DNA of 64,000 nucleotides from assembly GCA_947501275.1 (NCBI GenBank), contig CANMVD010000001.1, forward strand, positions 1,054,001 to 1,118,000. The letters are read 5' to 3'. Below the pieces are notes generated by a model. That model was not told the origin of the DNA. It saw nothing but the letters and a program-made list of their open reading frames with translations, and made no database searches. A program made the position numbers and the translations under genes. Below are positions 51,461 to 62,024 of this stretch, in pieces. Source of the DNA: an uncultured Tateyamaria sp. (GTDB lineage Bacteria > Pseudomonadota > Alphaproteobacteria > Rhodobacterales > Rhodobacteraceae). Within the stretch, counting starts at the first letter, position 1. Every line of letters starts with the position of its first letter.

Positions 51461-52287
51461 GTCTGGTGACATTGGCTGAGGTGCTGCAACCTGCGTTGCG
51501 GCAGGGTCATGCGGTGGCCGGTTTGGTGACTTTGGGCTGGGAAGACATGCGCGCCTATGTGGCCGCTGCCGAGGCCGAAGGTATGCCGGTGATCTTGCAG
51601 GCGGGGCCATCCTGCCGCGAACACACGCCGCTGCCGGTGTTGGGCAAGATGTTCACCTATCTGGCAGAGAACGCTTCGGTACCAGTCGTGGCGCATCTTG
51701 ATCACGGCTACACATTCGAGGACTGCAAGATTGCAATCGAATCCGGGTTCACGTCCGTCATGTTTGACGGGTCGCGCAAGCCTTTGGCCGAAAACATCGC
51801 AGAGACCAAAGCGATCGCGGACATGGCACACGCGGCAGGCGTGTCTTGCGAAGGCGAGATTGGATTTGTCGGTTATTCAGGCGGCGAAAACTCTGCCGGG
51901 ACCGACCCGGAAGAAGCGGCGCAATTCGCCCGCGAAACGGGGGTAGATGCGATGGCCGTGTCTGTCGGCAATGTCCACCTGCAGCAGGATGCAGGCGATG
52001 GTCTGGACGAAGACCGCATAGCCGCGATTGAGGCTGTTACGGACGTTCCTTTGGTCATCCACGGAGGGTCAGGCGTGCCGTTGGCGCAGCGTCGCAAGCT
52101 GGCGCAGGGCTCGAAGGTCTGCAAGTTCAACATCGGGACCGAGTTGCGCATGGCCTTTGGGTCGGCCTTGCGGGATGCGATCGGCTCAGACCCGGAGCGG
52201 TTTGACCGGGTGCAAATTCTGAAAGACACGCATGATCCGCTGGTTGCGGCAACGCGGCGCGTATTGGTTGGGTTCAAGGGGGCCTGA
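51457..52287 (+). CDS. iolJ: Class II aldolase, probable 6-phospho-5-dehydro-2-deoxygluconate aldolase
   Basis: 276-residue zinc-dependent class II aldolase (FbaA type). Zinc and substrate residues are visible: the VVAHLDHGYTFEDCKIAIESGFTSVMFDGS segment, HAAGVSCEGEIGFVGYSGGENSAGTDPEEA, VSVGNVH and VIHGGSGVP. In the iol pathway it splits the phosphorylated deoxyketogluconate into DHAP and malonate semialdehyde. Overlaps iolB (ATGA); 3 bp separates it from iolG. Confidence 0.92.
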   Translation: MSLVTLAEVLQPALRQGHAVAGLVTLGWEDMRAYVAAAEAEGMPVILQAGPSCREHTPLPVLGKMFTYLAENASVPVVAHLDHGYTFEDCKIAIESGFTSVMFDGSRKPLAENIAETKAIADMAHAAGVSCEGEIGFVGYSGGENSAGTDPEEAAQFARETGVDAMAVSVGNVHLQQDAGDGLDEDRIAAIEAVTDVPLVIHGGSGVPLAQRRKLAQGSKVCKFNIGTELRMAFGSALRDAIGSDPERFDRVQILKDTHDPLVAATRRVLVGFKGA

Positions 52288-52290
52288 GGA

Positions 52291-53280
52291 ATGCTACGAC
52301 TTGGACTATTGGGATGTGGGCGGATCGGACAGGTCCATGCGCTTTCGCTGAATCATATCGAAGGGGCAGGGGTCAGTGCCGTTGCTGATGCGTTTGCAGA
52401 ACCAGCCAACGCCTTGGCGGCCAGCACGGGTGCGCAAGTGATGGAGCCCGAAGCGCTGATCGCAAGTGACACTGTCGATGCTGTAGTTATCGGATCCCCT
52501 ACTGACACCCACTACGATCTGATCCACGCAGCAGCGGCAGCCGGCAAAGCTATCTTTTGTGAGAAACCTGTCGACATGTCGGCGGACCGCATCCGCGAAT
52601 GCATACGGGTTGTGGACAGTGCAGGCGTGCCATTCATGGCGGCGTTTAACCGGCGCTTTGATCCGAATTTTGCGCACCTGCAAGGGTGTATCATGGACGG
52701 GCAGATCGGCGATGTTGAAATGGTGACGATCCTGTCGCGTGATCCTTCGCCACCGCCGATCAGCTATATCAAAAGCTCTGGCGGCATTTTCCGGGACATG
52801 ATGATCCACGACTTTGACATGGCGCGCTTCTTGCTGAACGAAGATCCAGTAACGGTTCATGCTGTCGGTTCCGTTCTGATCGATCCAGAGATTGGTGAAG
52901 CCGGAGACGTGGATACGGCTGCCGTTACCTTGACGACGGCCTCGGGTAAGATCTGCCAGATTTCGAATTCGCGTCGTGCAGCGTATGGGTACGATCAGCG
53001 CATCGAGGTGCATGGCGCACGTGGTATGTTGCGGGCGGAAAACGTGCTTGAAACAACGGTCGAAGTTGCGACCGAGGCGGGGTTCAAACGCTCACCTACC
53101 ATGCATTTCTTTCTGGAGAGATACGAGGCAGCCTATAGGGCCGAGATGGCACATTTTGTTGCCGCGGTGCGCGATGGTGCGCCGGTCTCTCCGTCAATCG
53201 AGGATGGGTTACAGGCACAATTACTTGCGGACGCTGCATCGGAATCGCTGGCAACCGGGCTGCCGGTAGCGCTGGGCTGA
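52291..53280 (+). CDS. iolG: Inositol 2-dehydrogenase
   Basis: 329-residue NAD-dependent Gfo/Idh/MocA enzyme that oxidises myo-inositol to scyllo-inosose, the first catabolic step. The start MLRLGLLGCGRIGQVHALSLNHIEG, the FCEKPVDMSADRI stretch and the FMAAFNRRFDPNFAHLQG segment with GGIFRDMMIHDFDMARFLL (Asp and His of the active site) match IolG. It ends the plus-strand iol operon; the next gene is convergent, 3 bp away. No methylmalonate-semialdehyde dehydrogenase (iolA) lies in the window. Confidence 0.92.
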   Translation: MLRLGLLGCGRIGQVHALSLNHIEGAGVSAVADAFAEPANALAASTGAQVMEPEALIASDTVDAVVIGSPTDTHYDLIHAAAAAGKAIFCEKPVDMSADRIRECIRVVDSAGVPFMAAFNRRFDPNFAHLQGCIMDGQIGDVEMVTILSRDPSPPPISYIKSSGGIFRDMMIHDFDMARFLLNEDPVTVHAVGSVLIDPEIGEAGDVDTAAVTLTTASGKICQISNSRRAAYGYDQRIEVHGARGMLRAENVLETTVEVATEAGFKRSPTMHFFLERYEAAYRAEMAHFVAAVRDGAPVSPSIEDGLQAQLLADAASESLATGLPVALG

Positions 53281-53283
53281 GAC

Positions 53284-53649
53284 TCACGTCGTCTCGACGC
53301 AGTGGCGGCGAAAAGCGCGTTTCAGCAGGTCCAACTCTGCGCGCAGCAATTCCATTTCGGCACGGATGTCATCACCAAGGGCTTCACCCGCGATCAGGGT
53401 GAAGTGGCCAAGCTTCTCATCATCGGTCGCATCGCTGAGAACAAACACCTGCACCCCGTCTGCAATCGCTTCGGCGGGGATGGGTACCTGGATCAGCCAT
53501 GCCCCGTCACTTTCATTTAATTGCACGCCGGGGACGTCCTTGCCCAGATGTGTCACCTTGATCTGAGGAACACCTGTGCCGGATTGGTGGATTTCACCCT
53601 GCCAGATGCCGTGGCGCATTTTGGTTGGTGTGAGGGTCAGAGTGCTCAT
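53284..53649 (-). CDS. Hypothetical protein
   Basis: 121 residues with no family I recognise. It is beta-rich in its first 90 residues (MRHGIWQGEIHQSG, QIKVTHLGKDVPGVQLNESDGAWLIQVPIPAEAIADGVQVFVLSD) and ends in a charged helix (DIRAEMELLRAELDLLKRAFRRH), which could be a coiled coil. No signal peptide. It lies 16 bp after the end of the next gene upstream on the same strand, so the two are likely co-transcribed. Confidence 0.72.
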   Translation of the reverse strand: MSTLTLTPTKMRHGIWQGEIHQSGTGVPQIKVTHLGKDVPGVQLNESDGAWLIQVPIPAEAIADGVQVFVLSDATDDEKLGHFTLIAGEALGDDIRAEMELLRAELDLLKRAFRRHCVETT

Positions 53650-53665
53650 CTGGAATCTCCCATCG

Positions 53666-54439
53666 TCACAACGCGGCTCGCGGGCGGCGCGAAAGCGTCA
53701 GATCGCGCAACGTTACCTGATTCATTTCAGGACCTTCAAAGATCAGATCGATCCACGCCTTTTCCACCCGCTTTTCGTTCAGCTTGGAATAGGCAAGGTC
53801 GAACTCGACGCTGGCATCTTCGGTGTACAGAGGAATTTCGCGCACGATCTGCTCGGTGTTTGGCCCATGGCGAATATTGATACGCGCAAAAATCTCAAGC
53901 GGCTTTTCCATCTCAACGATGGCGTTCATGCCGATCAGGTGCGTCTTTTTCAAACCGCGCACGGCGTCTGGAGGCAGATCGATGACCAGTGACAGGAATG
54001 AACCATCGAATTTGAAGACGTCCATCCGCAGCCCGTAAGGCGCGAGGTCTTCTTCGCGTAGATTGCGGATCTGGCGCAGTGACAACTCACTTAGGACACA
54101 GTCGTGAAACAGTGTGACCTCATCACCCAACATGGATTTGGTTTCCACCGATGACATCCCCGGTTTGGCCAACGGGCCACGCCACAATTCCGGGCGCCAC
54201 GCCCAGTCAGCGTTGTGGGGTTTGGGGAAGTTGGTGGCACCGATGGCTGGCAGGGCAAGGCGTTCATCTGCCTTGTGTATCAGGCGATCGAGATGCGCGC
54301 GCAGCAGACGGGCGGCACTGCGCGTGTTTCGCAATTCATCGATCCGAGTATCCGCCGCATTACGCGCAGCGCGTGCCCACCGCCGCATTGCCCTGCGATG
54401 TGCGATCTTGTCGACGAATTTGGTACCGTTGCCTGCCAT
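53666..54439 (-). CDS. Conserved hypothetical protein (probably DUF6478)
   Basis: 257 residues. The N-terminal 60 residues are strongly basic and helical (DKIAHRRAMRRWARAARNAADTRIDELRNTRSAARLLRAHLDRLI). A folded alpha+beta part follows, with ATNFPKPHNADWAWRPELWRGPL, FHDCVLSELSLRQIRN, FDGSFLSLVIDLP and RINIRHGPNTEQIVRE. I believe this is the Rhodobacterales family DUF6478 but could not check. No signal peptide; function unknown. Confidence 0.78.
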   Translation of the reverse strand: MAGNGTKFVDKIAHRRAMRRWARAARNAADTRIDELRNTRSAARLLRAHLDRLIHKADERLALPAIGATNFPKPHNADWAWRPELWRGPLAKPGMSSVETKSMLGDEVTLFHDCVLSELSLRQIRNLREEDLAPYGLRMDVFKFDGSFLSLVIDLPPDAVRGLKKTHLIGMNAIVEMEKPLEIFARINIRHGPNTEQIVREIPLYTEDASVEFDLAYSKLNEKRVEKAWIDLIFEGPEMNQVTLRDLTLSRRPRAAL

Positions 54440-54489
54440 GTATATTTGTGGCCCCTGTTTTACCGGGCTCTTTATCTATGCCAAAGGTT

Positions 54490-55143
54490 TCACTCAAATA
54501 AACCGTTCATTGTCTTGCGTTGGGTGGCTTTGTTGCGTGTCGTTGCAGATTTGTCTGCGCTGGCGACAGCCTTGGCGATGGTTTGGTCTTGCGTACGTTG
54601 CATGGTTTGTTGAAGCAGTTCCGGTGCCAGAGGACCCAGGCTGATGCCCCCTTCGACCTCGTATATGGTCAACCCGACGATTTGATCCCCGACTTTGCCA
54701 GCCGTTCGCCAGTAGACGTCACGCAATTCAGGGCGTGGTGGTGCGCCTTGCACCTGAACAAGCGTTAGGGCTTCACGCTCTTCCAATTGCAGGATCGTTT
54801 CAGCACCAGATCCAAGATCGTCGGCCGTCAGCTCGGATTGTGTTGCCGCCGTTATGGTCGTTGCAGTGATCAACGCCAATGGTGCGCCATCACCACTAGC
54901 ATCCCCCAATGTGTCACAGCGTGCCATGACCGCAAAGCGTTGTTGCAGGCTTGCCGGGTCCACACAGTAACCCTGTGGTGGTACAAGGGTGACCGCTCCG
55001 CGGCCAAGATCGGCCATGCGCAGGACCGGTGCGTTTCTGGATGTGGCCTGAAGCCCGGCGGGCAAGGTGAACCCTCCCTCGCACCCCGAAAGGGCGAGGC
55101 AGGTTACCGCGACGGCCAGACCCTTACAGGTCCATGTATTCAT
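54490..55143 (-). CDS. Putative lipoprotein
   Basis: 217 residues from ATG 55143 ([24 protein letters not shown]), which has a lipobox LSGC with the lipid-attachment Cys at about residue 21. The mature part has [20 protein letters not shown], a stretch seen in small alphaproteobacterial lipoproteins of unknown role, and ends in a basic helix. Its first 20 bases overlap the end of ilvD in another frame, so it probably follows ilvD in the same transcript. Function unknown. Confidence 0.8.
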   Translation of the reverse strand: MNTWTCKGLAVAVTCLALSGCEGGFTLPAGLQATSRNAPVLRMADLGRGAVTLVPPQGYCVDPASLQQRFAVMARCDTLGDASGDGAPLALITATTITAATQSELTADDLGSGAETILQLEEREALTLVQVQGAPPRPELRDVYWRTAGKVGDQIVGLTIYEVEGGISLGPLAPELLQQTMQRTQDQTIAKAVASADKSATTRNKATQRKTMNGLFE

Positions 55144-56887
55144 GCCGCTCGGCCTTGGCACCGGGATGCGTGACCGCCCCTTTGTAGACTTCACCGACCT
55201 GCTGGGCGTATTTCCACAGCGCGCCGGAGGCATAGATCGTCTCGCGCGGGCCCGCCCATGCGGCCTTGCGCTCTGCCAGCTCTTCGTCCGTCAGAGCGAC
55301 GTTGATCGACCCTTCGATGGCGTTGATCGTGATGACGTCACCGTTTTTCAGCAAGGCGATGGGGCCACCATGGGCGGCCTCGGGACCGACGTGACCCACG
55401 CAGAAGCCGCGTGTCGCGCCCGAAAAGCGCCCATCGGTGATCAGAGCAACCTTTTTGCCCATACCTTGACCAGACAAGGCCGCCGTGGTCGCCAGCATCT
55501 CGCGCATGCCCGGCCCACCTGAAGGTCCTTCGTTGCGGATCACAAACACTTCGCCTTCCTCATAGGTGCGGTTCTGTACGGATTCGAACGCATCCTGCTC
55601 GCATTCGAACACGCGCGCTGGACCGGTAAAGATCTGGTGCTGCGGTTCGATGCCTGCGACCTTCACGATGGCGCCTTCGGGCGCGACATTTCCCTTGAGG
55701 CCCACAACGCCGCCGGTCTTGGTGATGGGGTTAGAGATCGGGTGAATCACGCGGCCATCAGCCTCGCCTTGGATCCTGTCCAGCTCTTCGCCGATGGAAT
55801 AGCCGGATGCGGTCATGCAATCCTCGTGGATCAGACCCGCCTTGCGCAATTCCTTCATCACCACATAGACGCCGCCGACCTCGTAGAGATCCTTGGCCAC
55901 GTATTGCCCACCTGGCTTGAGGTCGACGAAGTAAGGCGTGTCGCGGAAGATTTCGCACACGTCGTCGAGGTAGAAATCGATGCCCGCCTCGTGCGCCATA
56001 GCGGGCAGGTGCAGGCCCGCGTTGGTCGAGCCACCTGTGCAGGCGACAACGCGTGCGGCGTTCTCGAACGCCTCACGGGTGCAGATATCGCGGGCGCGGA
56101 TGTTTTTCTCGATCAGTTGCATGACGGCAGCGCCGGAGGCTTCGGCGTATTGGTCACGGGACTGGTAAGGCGCTGGTGCGCCGGACGAGTTGGGTAGCGC
56201 AAGACCAATCGCCTCGGACACGCAGGCCATGGTGTTGGCGGTGAACTGGCCGCCACAGGCGCCCGCAGAGGGGCAGGCGACGCGTTCAAGAATTTCCAGC
56301 TCGGCCTCGGTCATGGTGCCGTTTTGCTGGCGACCGACAGCTTCGAACATGTCCTGAACAGTCAGGTCACGGTCTGCGAAGTCTTCGGGGACCGAAGCGC
56401 CAACAGGCGCGCGGCCCGGCAAGATCGAGCCGCCATAAAGGAACACAGACGGCACGTTAAGCCGGATCATCGCCATCATCATGCCCGGCAAGGATTTGTC
56501 ACAGCCCGCAAGACCCACGATGGCGTCATAACAGTGCCCGCGCATGGTCAGTTCGACCGTATCGGCAATCGCCTCTCGTGAGGCCAGAGACGAGCGCATG
56601 CCCTCGTGACCCATGGCGATGCCGTCGGTGACGGTGATGGTCGTGAACTCGCGCGGGGTGCCATAGGCGGACTTCACGCCCATCTTTACGGCCTGGGCCT
56701 GACGGTTCAGGGCGATGTTGCAAGGTGCGGCTTCGTTCCAGCAAGTGGCGACGCCAATGAGGGGCTGGTGGATCTCTTCCTCGGTCATGCCCATTGCATA
56801 GTAGTAAGACCGGTGTGGAGCGCGTTCCGGTCCCTCGGTCACATGACGGCTGGGCAATCTGGATTTGTCGAATTTGCCTTTGAGCAT
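55124..56887 (-). CDS. ilvD: Dihydroxy-acid dehydratase
   Basis: Fe-S enzyme of valine/leucine/isoleucine synthesis. 587 residues from ATG 56887 ([21 protein letters not shown]); the added upstream codons are not family-like. Fe-S cysteines are in [13 protein letters not shown] (near residue 47), [16 protein letters not shown] and [16 protein letters not shown]. The C-terminal [32 protein letters not shown] is also typical. It precedes the lipoprotein gene and is divergent from the large ABC-like gene. Confidence 0.95.
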   Translation of the reverse strand: MLKGKFDKSRLPSRHVTEGPERAPHRSYYYAMGMTEEEIHQPLIGVATCWNEAAPCNIALNRQAQAVKMGVKSAYGTPREFTTITVTDGIAMGHEGMRSSLASREAIADTVELTMRGHCYDAIVGLAGCDKSLPGMMMAMIRLNVPSVFLYGGSILPGRAPVGASVPEDFADRDLTVQDMFEAVGRQQNGTMTEAELEILERVACPSAGACGGQFTANTMACVSEAIGLALPNSSGAPAPYQSRDQYAEASGAAVMQLIEKNIRARDICTREAFENAARVVACTGGSTNAGLHLPAMAHEAGIDFYLDDVCEIFRDTPYFVDLKPGGQYVAKDLYEVGGVYVVMKELRKAGLIHEDCMTASGYSIGEELDRIQGEADGRVIHPISNPITKTGGVVGLKGNVAPEGAIVKVAGIEPQHQIFTGPARVFECEQDAFESVQNRTYEEGEVFVIRNEGPSGGPGMREMLATTAALSGQGMGKKVALITDGRFSGATRGFCVGHVGPEAAHGGPIALLKNGDVITINAIEGSINVALTDEELAERKAAWAGPRETIYASGALWKYAQQVGEVYKGAVTHPGAKAERHEYMDL

Positions 56888-57054
56888 TTGGCCTCTCCCT
56901 AAAGCGTTGCGGACCGGAATAGCCATTGCTCCGCGCCCCTGCAAGCACCGCGGCGGTTGTAATGGCGCTTGCGCAGCCATAGGTTGGCGAAACGGCGCAA
57001 ACTGGGGTGCATTATCAACCCCATGACATGTTGTGCCGCCGATCGGGACACGCC

Positions 57055-60000
57055 ATGGATTCCACTCTTTTCGCTTTCATCTGGAAGCATTCGAAACGCG
57101 ATCAGTTGATGCTGCTGGCGCTGACAATCGTAACGTTCCCGTTTCTCTACGCGACACTGGAACTGCCAAAACGGATCATCAACGATGCTATTGGCGCGTC
57201 CGAGAATGTGATCGCAGTTTTCGGGTTTGAATTTTCGCAGATCCAGTTTCTTGTCGCGCTGTGTATTGCATATCTGGCCATGGTCGCGGCTCACGGATTG
57301 CTGAAGATGCGGCTGAATACGATGAAGGGTGTGACGGCTGAACGGCTGTTGCGCCGTTTTCGGTACGACTTGATCGCCCGCATGTTGCGCTTTCCACGCA
57401 GCTATTTCCGCTCAACATCGCAGGGTGAACTTGTCAGCATGGTCACGTCCGAGGCCGAGCCTATGGGCGGTTTGATGGGCGACATGGTGGCTCAACCGGT
57501 CTTTCAAGCCGGCCAGATGTTGATCATTCTGGTATTTCTGTTCCTGCAATCGGTTTGGTTTGGGCTCGCCGGGATCGCGTTGATCCCGCTTCAGGCCTAC
57601 TTGATCCCGATGTTGCAGCGCCGGATCAACCTGCTCAACAAGGATCGGATCAAGGAAGTGCGAGCGTTTTCTGCCGAGATTGGCGAAAGTGCAGCGGGTA
57701 TTTCGGATCTGCGCACTAACGGCGGTCTGCGCTACCGCTTGGCCCAATTCACAGACCGTTTGAGCCGGATTTTTGAGCTGCGCTTCAAGATTTACCAGCA
57801 GAAGTTCTTTATGAAGTTCCTCAACAACTTCATCACCCAGTTGACGCCGTTCTTCTTTTACCTCGTCGGTGGTATTCTGGTGATCCGTGGTGACATTACG
57901 GTTGGCGCACTGGTTGCGGCGCTTGGTGCCTACAAGGACCTGTCATCGCCTTGGAAAGAACTGCTGACCTACTACAACCAGACCCAGGACATGGCCTTGC
58001 GGTGGGAGATCGTGACTGAGCGATTTGCGCCGCGCGACATGATCGACGAGACACTGTTTGAAGGCCATCCCGAAACCATTCCGCATCTTCACGGTGATAT
58101 CGTTCTGGACAACGTGACGGTTCGCAATTCGGACAACAATCCGGTGCTCGAGCAGATTTCGCTGAAGATCCCGCAAGGGTCGCGGGTTGCTGTTCTGGCG
58201 CGCAACCAAAGCGAGCGGACAGCCTTGGCGGAGTTGCTGACACGCGAGACATTGCCCACGCGCGGTACGATCACGATGGCCGGGCACGATTTGTCCCGGC
58301 TGCATCAGTCGGTTGTTGCGGCACGGATCGGATACGCCCATTCGCGTCCCTACCTGTTTGATGGCACTCTGGGCAGCAACTTGTTGATGCCTTTGATGAC
58401 CAGCCCCAAGACCGTGCCGTGGGATCAGGGCAAACGGGACCGTTTTTCCATTGAGGCAGAACGCTCAGGCAACAGTGGCGATCGCGTGGACGCGGATTGG
58501 ATTGATCCCGGCCTGGCGGGCCTTGGCACCGAGGACGAGGTACGCAAGTGGTGGTTTGATCTGGTGCAGGCCATGGGCATCGATGAGTTCATGTTCCGCC
58601 GAATGTTGAACAGCCGGATTGATGCGCGCAAACACCCCGAACTGGCCAAGGCGGTTGTGGCGCTGCGCCCCAAGGTGGAAGAGATCTTGCGCGAAAAGGA
58701 TTTGATCGACCAAGTCTATCGCTTTGATCCGGAGGAGTTTAACCCTGCCGTGCCTTTGGGCGGTAACTTGATGTTTGCCTCACCGGTGCGTGACATCAGT
58801 CAACAAGGGCTGGCTGCGGATGCACGGTTTATCCGGTTGGTGTTTGATCAGGGACTGGCCGAGCAGGGCATCGCAATTTCGCAAACGTTGATCGAAACGC
58901 TGCACCAGACTTTTGGCAAGGATGGCACCAACCACCCCTTGTTCACCGCCTTGAACATCGAAGAAGACATGTACGAGCAGTTGGTCGATATCGCCCAACG
59001 TCGCCGTGACAAGGGTGATGTGGCCCTGACAGATGATGAATTTGCGCTTTTGCTCACCGTGCCCTTTGCCTTTACAGCCGAACAGATTGGTCCTGCCTTC
59101 CCCGAGAGTTTCAAAAAAGAAATCGTTCAGATCCGCAAAACCAGCGGGCCGGGTATGCGCGAACAGGTGAAGAACATGTTTGTGCCTATCGACCCGGAAA
59201 ATTACCTGCCGCGCCTGACCGTGCTGGAAAACGCGCTTTATGGTCGGATTTCGATGGTGGCGGGCGCCAAGGAAGACCTGATCGAAGACATCGTGGCCGA
59301 GATGATGCGAGACAAGGGTTTGCACCGTCTGGTGGCCGAAACGATCTTTGATCTGCGGACAGGGATCGGCGGCACTAACCTGCCGACAATATTCCATGAA
59401 CGTGCAGCATTCTCGCGGGCAGGCATCAAACGGCCTGATGTTTTGGTGCTGGACAAGGCGCTGGCCAGTCACAGTGCCGAGTTGCGCAAAAAGACCCGAA
59501 GCGCGCTGCGGGACCTGTTGCCTGACACAACGCTGATTTTCCTCGAAGAGAGTTTCTCGTCACCCAGCAATTACGATGTCTTTGTCGAGATCAAGGACGG
59601 GCGCGTAGATGGATTACAGATCAACGAAGATGACGACGAAGCAGACGATCTGAGTCGCAAGTTGCGTGTTATCGCACGGACCGATCTGTTTTCGGACATC
59701 GACAGTCGCAACCAGCGCCTTCTGGCTTTTGCGGCGCAGTGGTATCACGCCGAGCCCGGCCAGCGTGTCTTTTCCATGCATGAAAAGGCGGACGCGGCAT
59801 ATCTGTGTGTGAGCGGCATGGCAGAACTGAGTTACGATTCCGAAGACGGTGAGGAGCGCGTGGTGTCCACAGTCGAGCCCGGGCGCTTGATCGGCGATCT
59901 CGCGATCATTCTGGATGACCCGCGCCAATTGCACCTCACGGCAAGGTCCGAAGTGACCTTTTTGCGCATCGGTGCTGCTGAGTTCAGGGCCGTTCTGGAA

Positions 60001-60135
60001 AACGATACCGCAGTGTTGTTGAGCTTGTTGAAAACCGTTGGCGGATATCTGAGCGGTGCAGCCGAGCTTATGCGCAAGGCCAATGTCACCATTCCGCAAG
60101 ATGAGGGACCACCGCCCCCTCCGCTTGACCGATGA
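57055..60135 (+). CDS. ABC-exporter-like protein with degenerate ATPase and cyclic-nucleotide-binding domain
   Basis: 1026 residues from ATG 57055 ([20 protein letters not shown]). Residues about 1-325 form a type I exporter membrane domain. The nucleotide-binding domain follows but its motifs are lost: the P-loop position reads [13 protein letters not shown] (about 378-391), the signature position reads [15 protein letters not shown] (about 775-789), Walker B ends LVLDKAL with Lys for Glu, and the H-loop is [10 protein letters not shown]. About 300 extra residues are inserted between the two halves of the domain (roughly 435-720). Residues about 860-1000 form a cyclic-nucleotide-binding domain ([35 protein letters not shown]). 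ATP hydrolysis looks impossible, so a regulatory or structural role is likely. Coupled to the CPBP gene (ATGA). Confidence 0.85.
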   Translation: MDSTLFAFIWKHSKRDQLMLLALTIVTFPFLYATLELPKRIINDAIGASENVIAVFGFEFSQIQFLVALCIAYLAMVAAHGLLKMRLNTMKGVTAERLLRRFRYDLIARMLRFPRSYFRSTSQGELVSMVTSEAEPMGGLMGDMVAQPVFQAGQMLIILVFLFLQSVWFGLAGIALIPLQAYLIPMLQRRINLLNKDRIKEVRAFSAEIGESAAGISDLRTNGGLRYRLAQFTDRLSRIFELRFKIYQQKFFMKFLNNFITQLTPFFFYLVGGILVIRGDITVGALVAALGAYKDLSSPWKELLTYYNQTQDMALRWEIVTERFAPRDMIDETLFEGHPETIPHLHGDIVLDNVTVRNSDNNPVLEQISLKIPQGSRVAVLARNQSERTALAELLTRETLPTRGTITMAGHDLSRLHQSVVAARIGYAHSRPYLFDGTLGSNLLMPLMTSPKTVPWDQGKRDRFSIEAERSGNSGDRVDADWIDPGLAGLGTEDEVRKWWFDLVQAMGIDEFMFRRMLNSRIDARKHPELAKAVVALRPKVEEILREKDLIDQVYRFDPEEFNPAVPLGGNLMFASPVRDISQQGLAADARFIRLVFDQGLAEQGIAISQTLIETLHQTFGKDGTNHPLFTALNIEEDMYEQLVDIAQRRRDKGDVALTDDEFALLLTVPFAFTAEQIGPAFPESFKKEIVQIRKTSGPGMREQVKNMFVPIDPENYLPRLTVLENALYGRISMVAGAKEDLIEDIVAEMMRDKGLHRLVAETIFDLRTGIGGTNLPTIFHERAAFSRAGIKRPDVLVLDKALASHSAELRKKTRSALRDLLPDTTLIFLEESFSSPSNYDVFVEIKDGRVDGLQINEDDDEADDLSRKLRVIARTDLFSDIDSRNQRLLAFAAQWYHAEPGQRVFSMHEKADAAYLCVSGMAELSYDSEDGEERVVSTVEPGRLIGDLAIILDDPRQLHLTARSEVTFLRIGAAEFRAVLENDTAVLLSLLKTVGGYLSGAAELMRKANVTIPQDEGPPPPPLDR

Positions 60136-61037
60136 TGTACTGGTTGCGTGATCGCCGCGCCCACGACGTTTTTGTTGAACCTGCACGTGCGAAACCTCAG
60201 ATCTGGCGATTGGTGTTCGGCATTGTTCTGGTAGCGGCCATTCTGCTGGCACTTAACAGTATGATCTTTGGCGCTGTGTTGGGGGTGTTGGAACCCGAAA
60301 CAGCCCGCAGCATCTCGGATTTGGACTCGTTGGGGCAGACGGCAGGTTCAATGCTGTTTCTGTTGTGCCAGATCGGAATGCTCGGGGTCGCTGCGGCCAT
60401 GGTATGTGTGATGGTGCACAGCCGACGACCTGCCACCTTGATCGGATCCATCCCTTTGGCGACACGCCAGTTCGTGGCGGTATTCGTGATGATGTGCCTG
60501 TTGGTCTTGGTGATCTGGGTTCTTCCACCCTATGATTTCAGCAATCAGCTTGAGCGCAATATGAGCGTAGGGCGCTGGATGCTGCTTTTGCCCTTTGCCT
60601 TGGCAGCCATCTTTGTGCAGGTCAGTGCGGAAGAGGTCTTTTTTCGCGGCTACCTTCAGCAACAGCTCGCGGCGCGCTTCCGATCGCCGTTGGTTTGGGT
60701 GCTGTTGCCGGCTGCGCTATTCGGTCTGGGGCATTACGCACCCTCCAGCGCCGGGTCCAATGCGATGACAATTGCCATATGGGCGGCGCTGTTTGGTGTG
60801 CTGATGGCTGATCTTACCGCGCGGGCGGGAACACTTGGTCCGGCCATTGCCGTCCACTTTGTCAACAACATCACGGCTATGCTTATCAGCAGTCCGCCGG
60901 ATGAGATGTCGGGCCTGGCGCTTTACGTTTTGCCATTCGGATTGGCGGATGAGGCCGCAATGGCACAATGGTTGCCAGTCGACTTCGGCTGGATGATTGT
61001 AAGCTGGCTTGCCGCGCGGCTTGCCATCCGCGCCTGA
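60132..61037 (+). CDS. CPBP-family intramembrane metalloprotease
   Basis: 301 residues with about eight hydrophobic helices. The Abi/CAAX-protease motifs are present: AEEVFFRGYLQQQLAARF (the EExxxR motif), LFGLGHYAP with the first His, and VHFVNNI with the second His, so the zinc-type site is intact. Family members process prenylated or membrane proteins or give self-immunity to bacteriocins; the role here is unknown. The start overlaps the stop of the ABC-like gene, which suggests a shared function in the membrane. Confidence 0.88.
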   Translation: MMYWLRDRRAHDVFVEPARAKPQIWRLVFGIVLVAAILLALNSMIFGAVLGVLEPETARSISDLDSLGQTAGSMLFLLCQIGMLGVAAAMVCVMVHSRRPATLIGSIPLATRQFVAVFVMMCLLVLVIWVLPPYDFSNQLERNMSVGRWMLLLPFALAAIFVQVSAEEVFFRGYLQQQLAARFRSPLVWVLLPAALFGLGHYAPSSAGSNAMTIAIWAALFGVLMADLTARAGTLGPAIAVHFVNNITAMLISSPPDEMSGLALYVLPFGLADEAAMAQWLPVDFGWMIVSWLAARLAIRA

Positions 61038-61094
61038 TTGCAATTGCAGGAACAGCAGATTATCTGACGCAGGGACAGCCAGCAGGACACGCAT

Positions 61095-62024
61095 ATGAAC
61101 TGGATCACCAATTACGTCCGGCCCCGGATCAACTCGATCTTCTCGCGCCGCGAAACACCGGACAACCTGTGGACCAAGTGTGATGCATGCGGCACCATGC
61201 TGTTTCACCGTGAACTCTCGGACAATCTGAACGTCTGCACCAATTGCAATCACCACATGGGGATTACCCCAAGGGATCGCTTTCAGGCTTTGTTTGATGG
61301 TGGGATCTTTACCGAAGTCGAAGTCCCCACACCGGTTGCCGATCCGCTGATGTTCCGGGATCAAAAGAAATATCCCGACCGCATGAAGGCTGCCCAAAAG
61401 GCGACAGGCGAAACCGAGGCCATGCTGGTTGCCAAGGGCGAGATCGGACGCACGCCCATTGTTGCCGCGGCGCAGGATTTTTCCTTCATGGCGGGATCTA
61501 TGGGAATGTATGTGGGCAATGCAATCATTGCCGCGGCGCAGGAAGCCGTTAAGCTCAAGCGCCCCTTGGTTCTGTTTTCCGCTGCTGGCGGCGCGCGGAT
61601 GCAAGAAGGTATCCTGAGCCTCATGCAGATGCCCCGGACAACTGTTGCTGTGCAGATGCTGAAAGAGGCGAACCTGCCCTACATCGTTGTGCTGACCCAC
61701 CCGACAACAGGCGGTGTGACGGCCAGTTATGCGATGCTGGGGGATGTGCAGATCGCTGAACCCAATGCATTGATCTGCTTTGCGGGTCCGCGCGTCATTG
61801 AGCAAACCATCCGCGAAAAACTGCCCGAGGGGTTCCAGCGGGCCGAGTATCTGTTGGACCATGGTATGTTGGATCGTGTGACCTCACGCACTGAAATGCG
61901 CGAGGAACTGATCACCATAACGCGGATGTTGTTGGGGCTGCCACCGGCCGTCAAGGGCGACTTGCCCGCGCCTGACCCTGACGAGGCGACGGCAGAACCT
62001 GCAGTGGGTCAGTCTCAGGAATGA
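61095..62024 (+). CDS. accD: Acetyl-CoA carboxylase carboxyltransferase beta subunit
   Basis: 309 residues. The N-terminal zinc ribbon has Cys29, Cys32, Cys48 and Cys51 (KCDACG, CTNCN). The carboxyltransferase domain follows with AQDFSFMAGSMGMYVGNAI, the FSAAGGARMQEGILSLMQM segment and PTTGGVTASYAMLGDVQIAEPNALICFAGPRVIEQT. It makes malonyl-CoA with AccA (not in the window). Followed by folC with an ATGA overlap, the usual arrangement. Confidence 0.97.
   Translation: MNWITNYVRPRINSIFSRRETPDNLWTKCDACGTMLFHRELSDNLNVCTNCNHHMGITPRDRFQALFDGGIFTEVEVPTPVADPLMFRDQKKYPDRMKAAQKATGETEAMLVAKGEIGRTPIVAAAQDFSFMAGSMGMYVGNAIIAAAQEAVKLKRPLVLFSAAGGARMQEGILSLMQMPRTTVAVQMLKEANLPYIVVLTHPTTGGVTASYAMLGDVQIAEPNALICFAGPRVIEQTIREKLPEGFQRAEYLLDHGMLDRVTSRTEMREELITITRMLLGLPPAVKGDLPAPDPDEATAEPAVGQSQE

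Noticed and set aside
60717-61862. 381-codon frame opposite the CPBP gene and accD
   Set aside because: Shadow frame spanning two clear genes.
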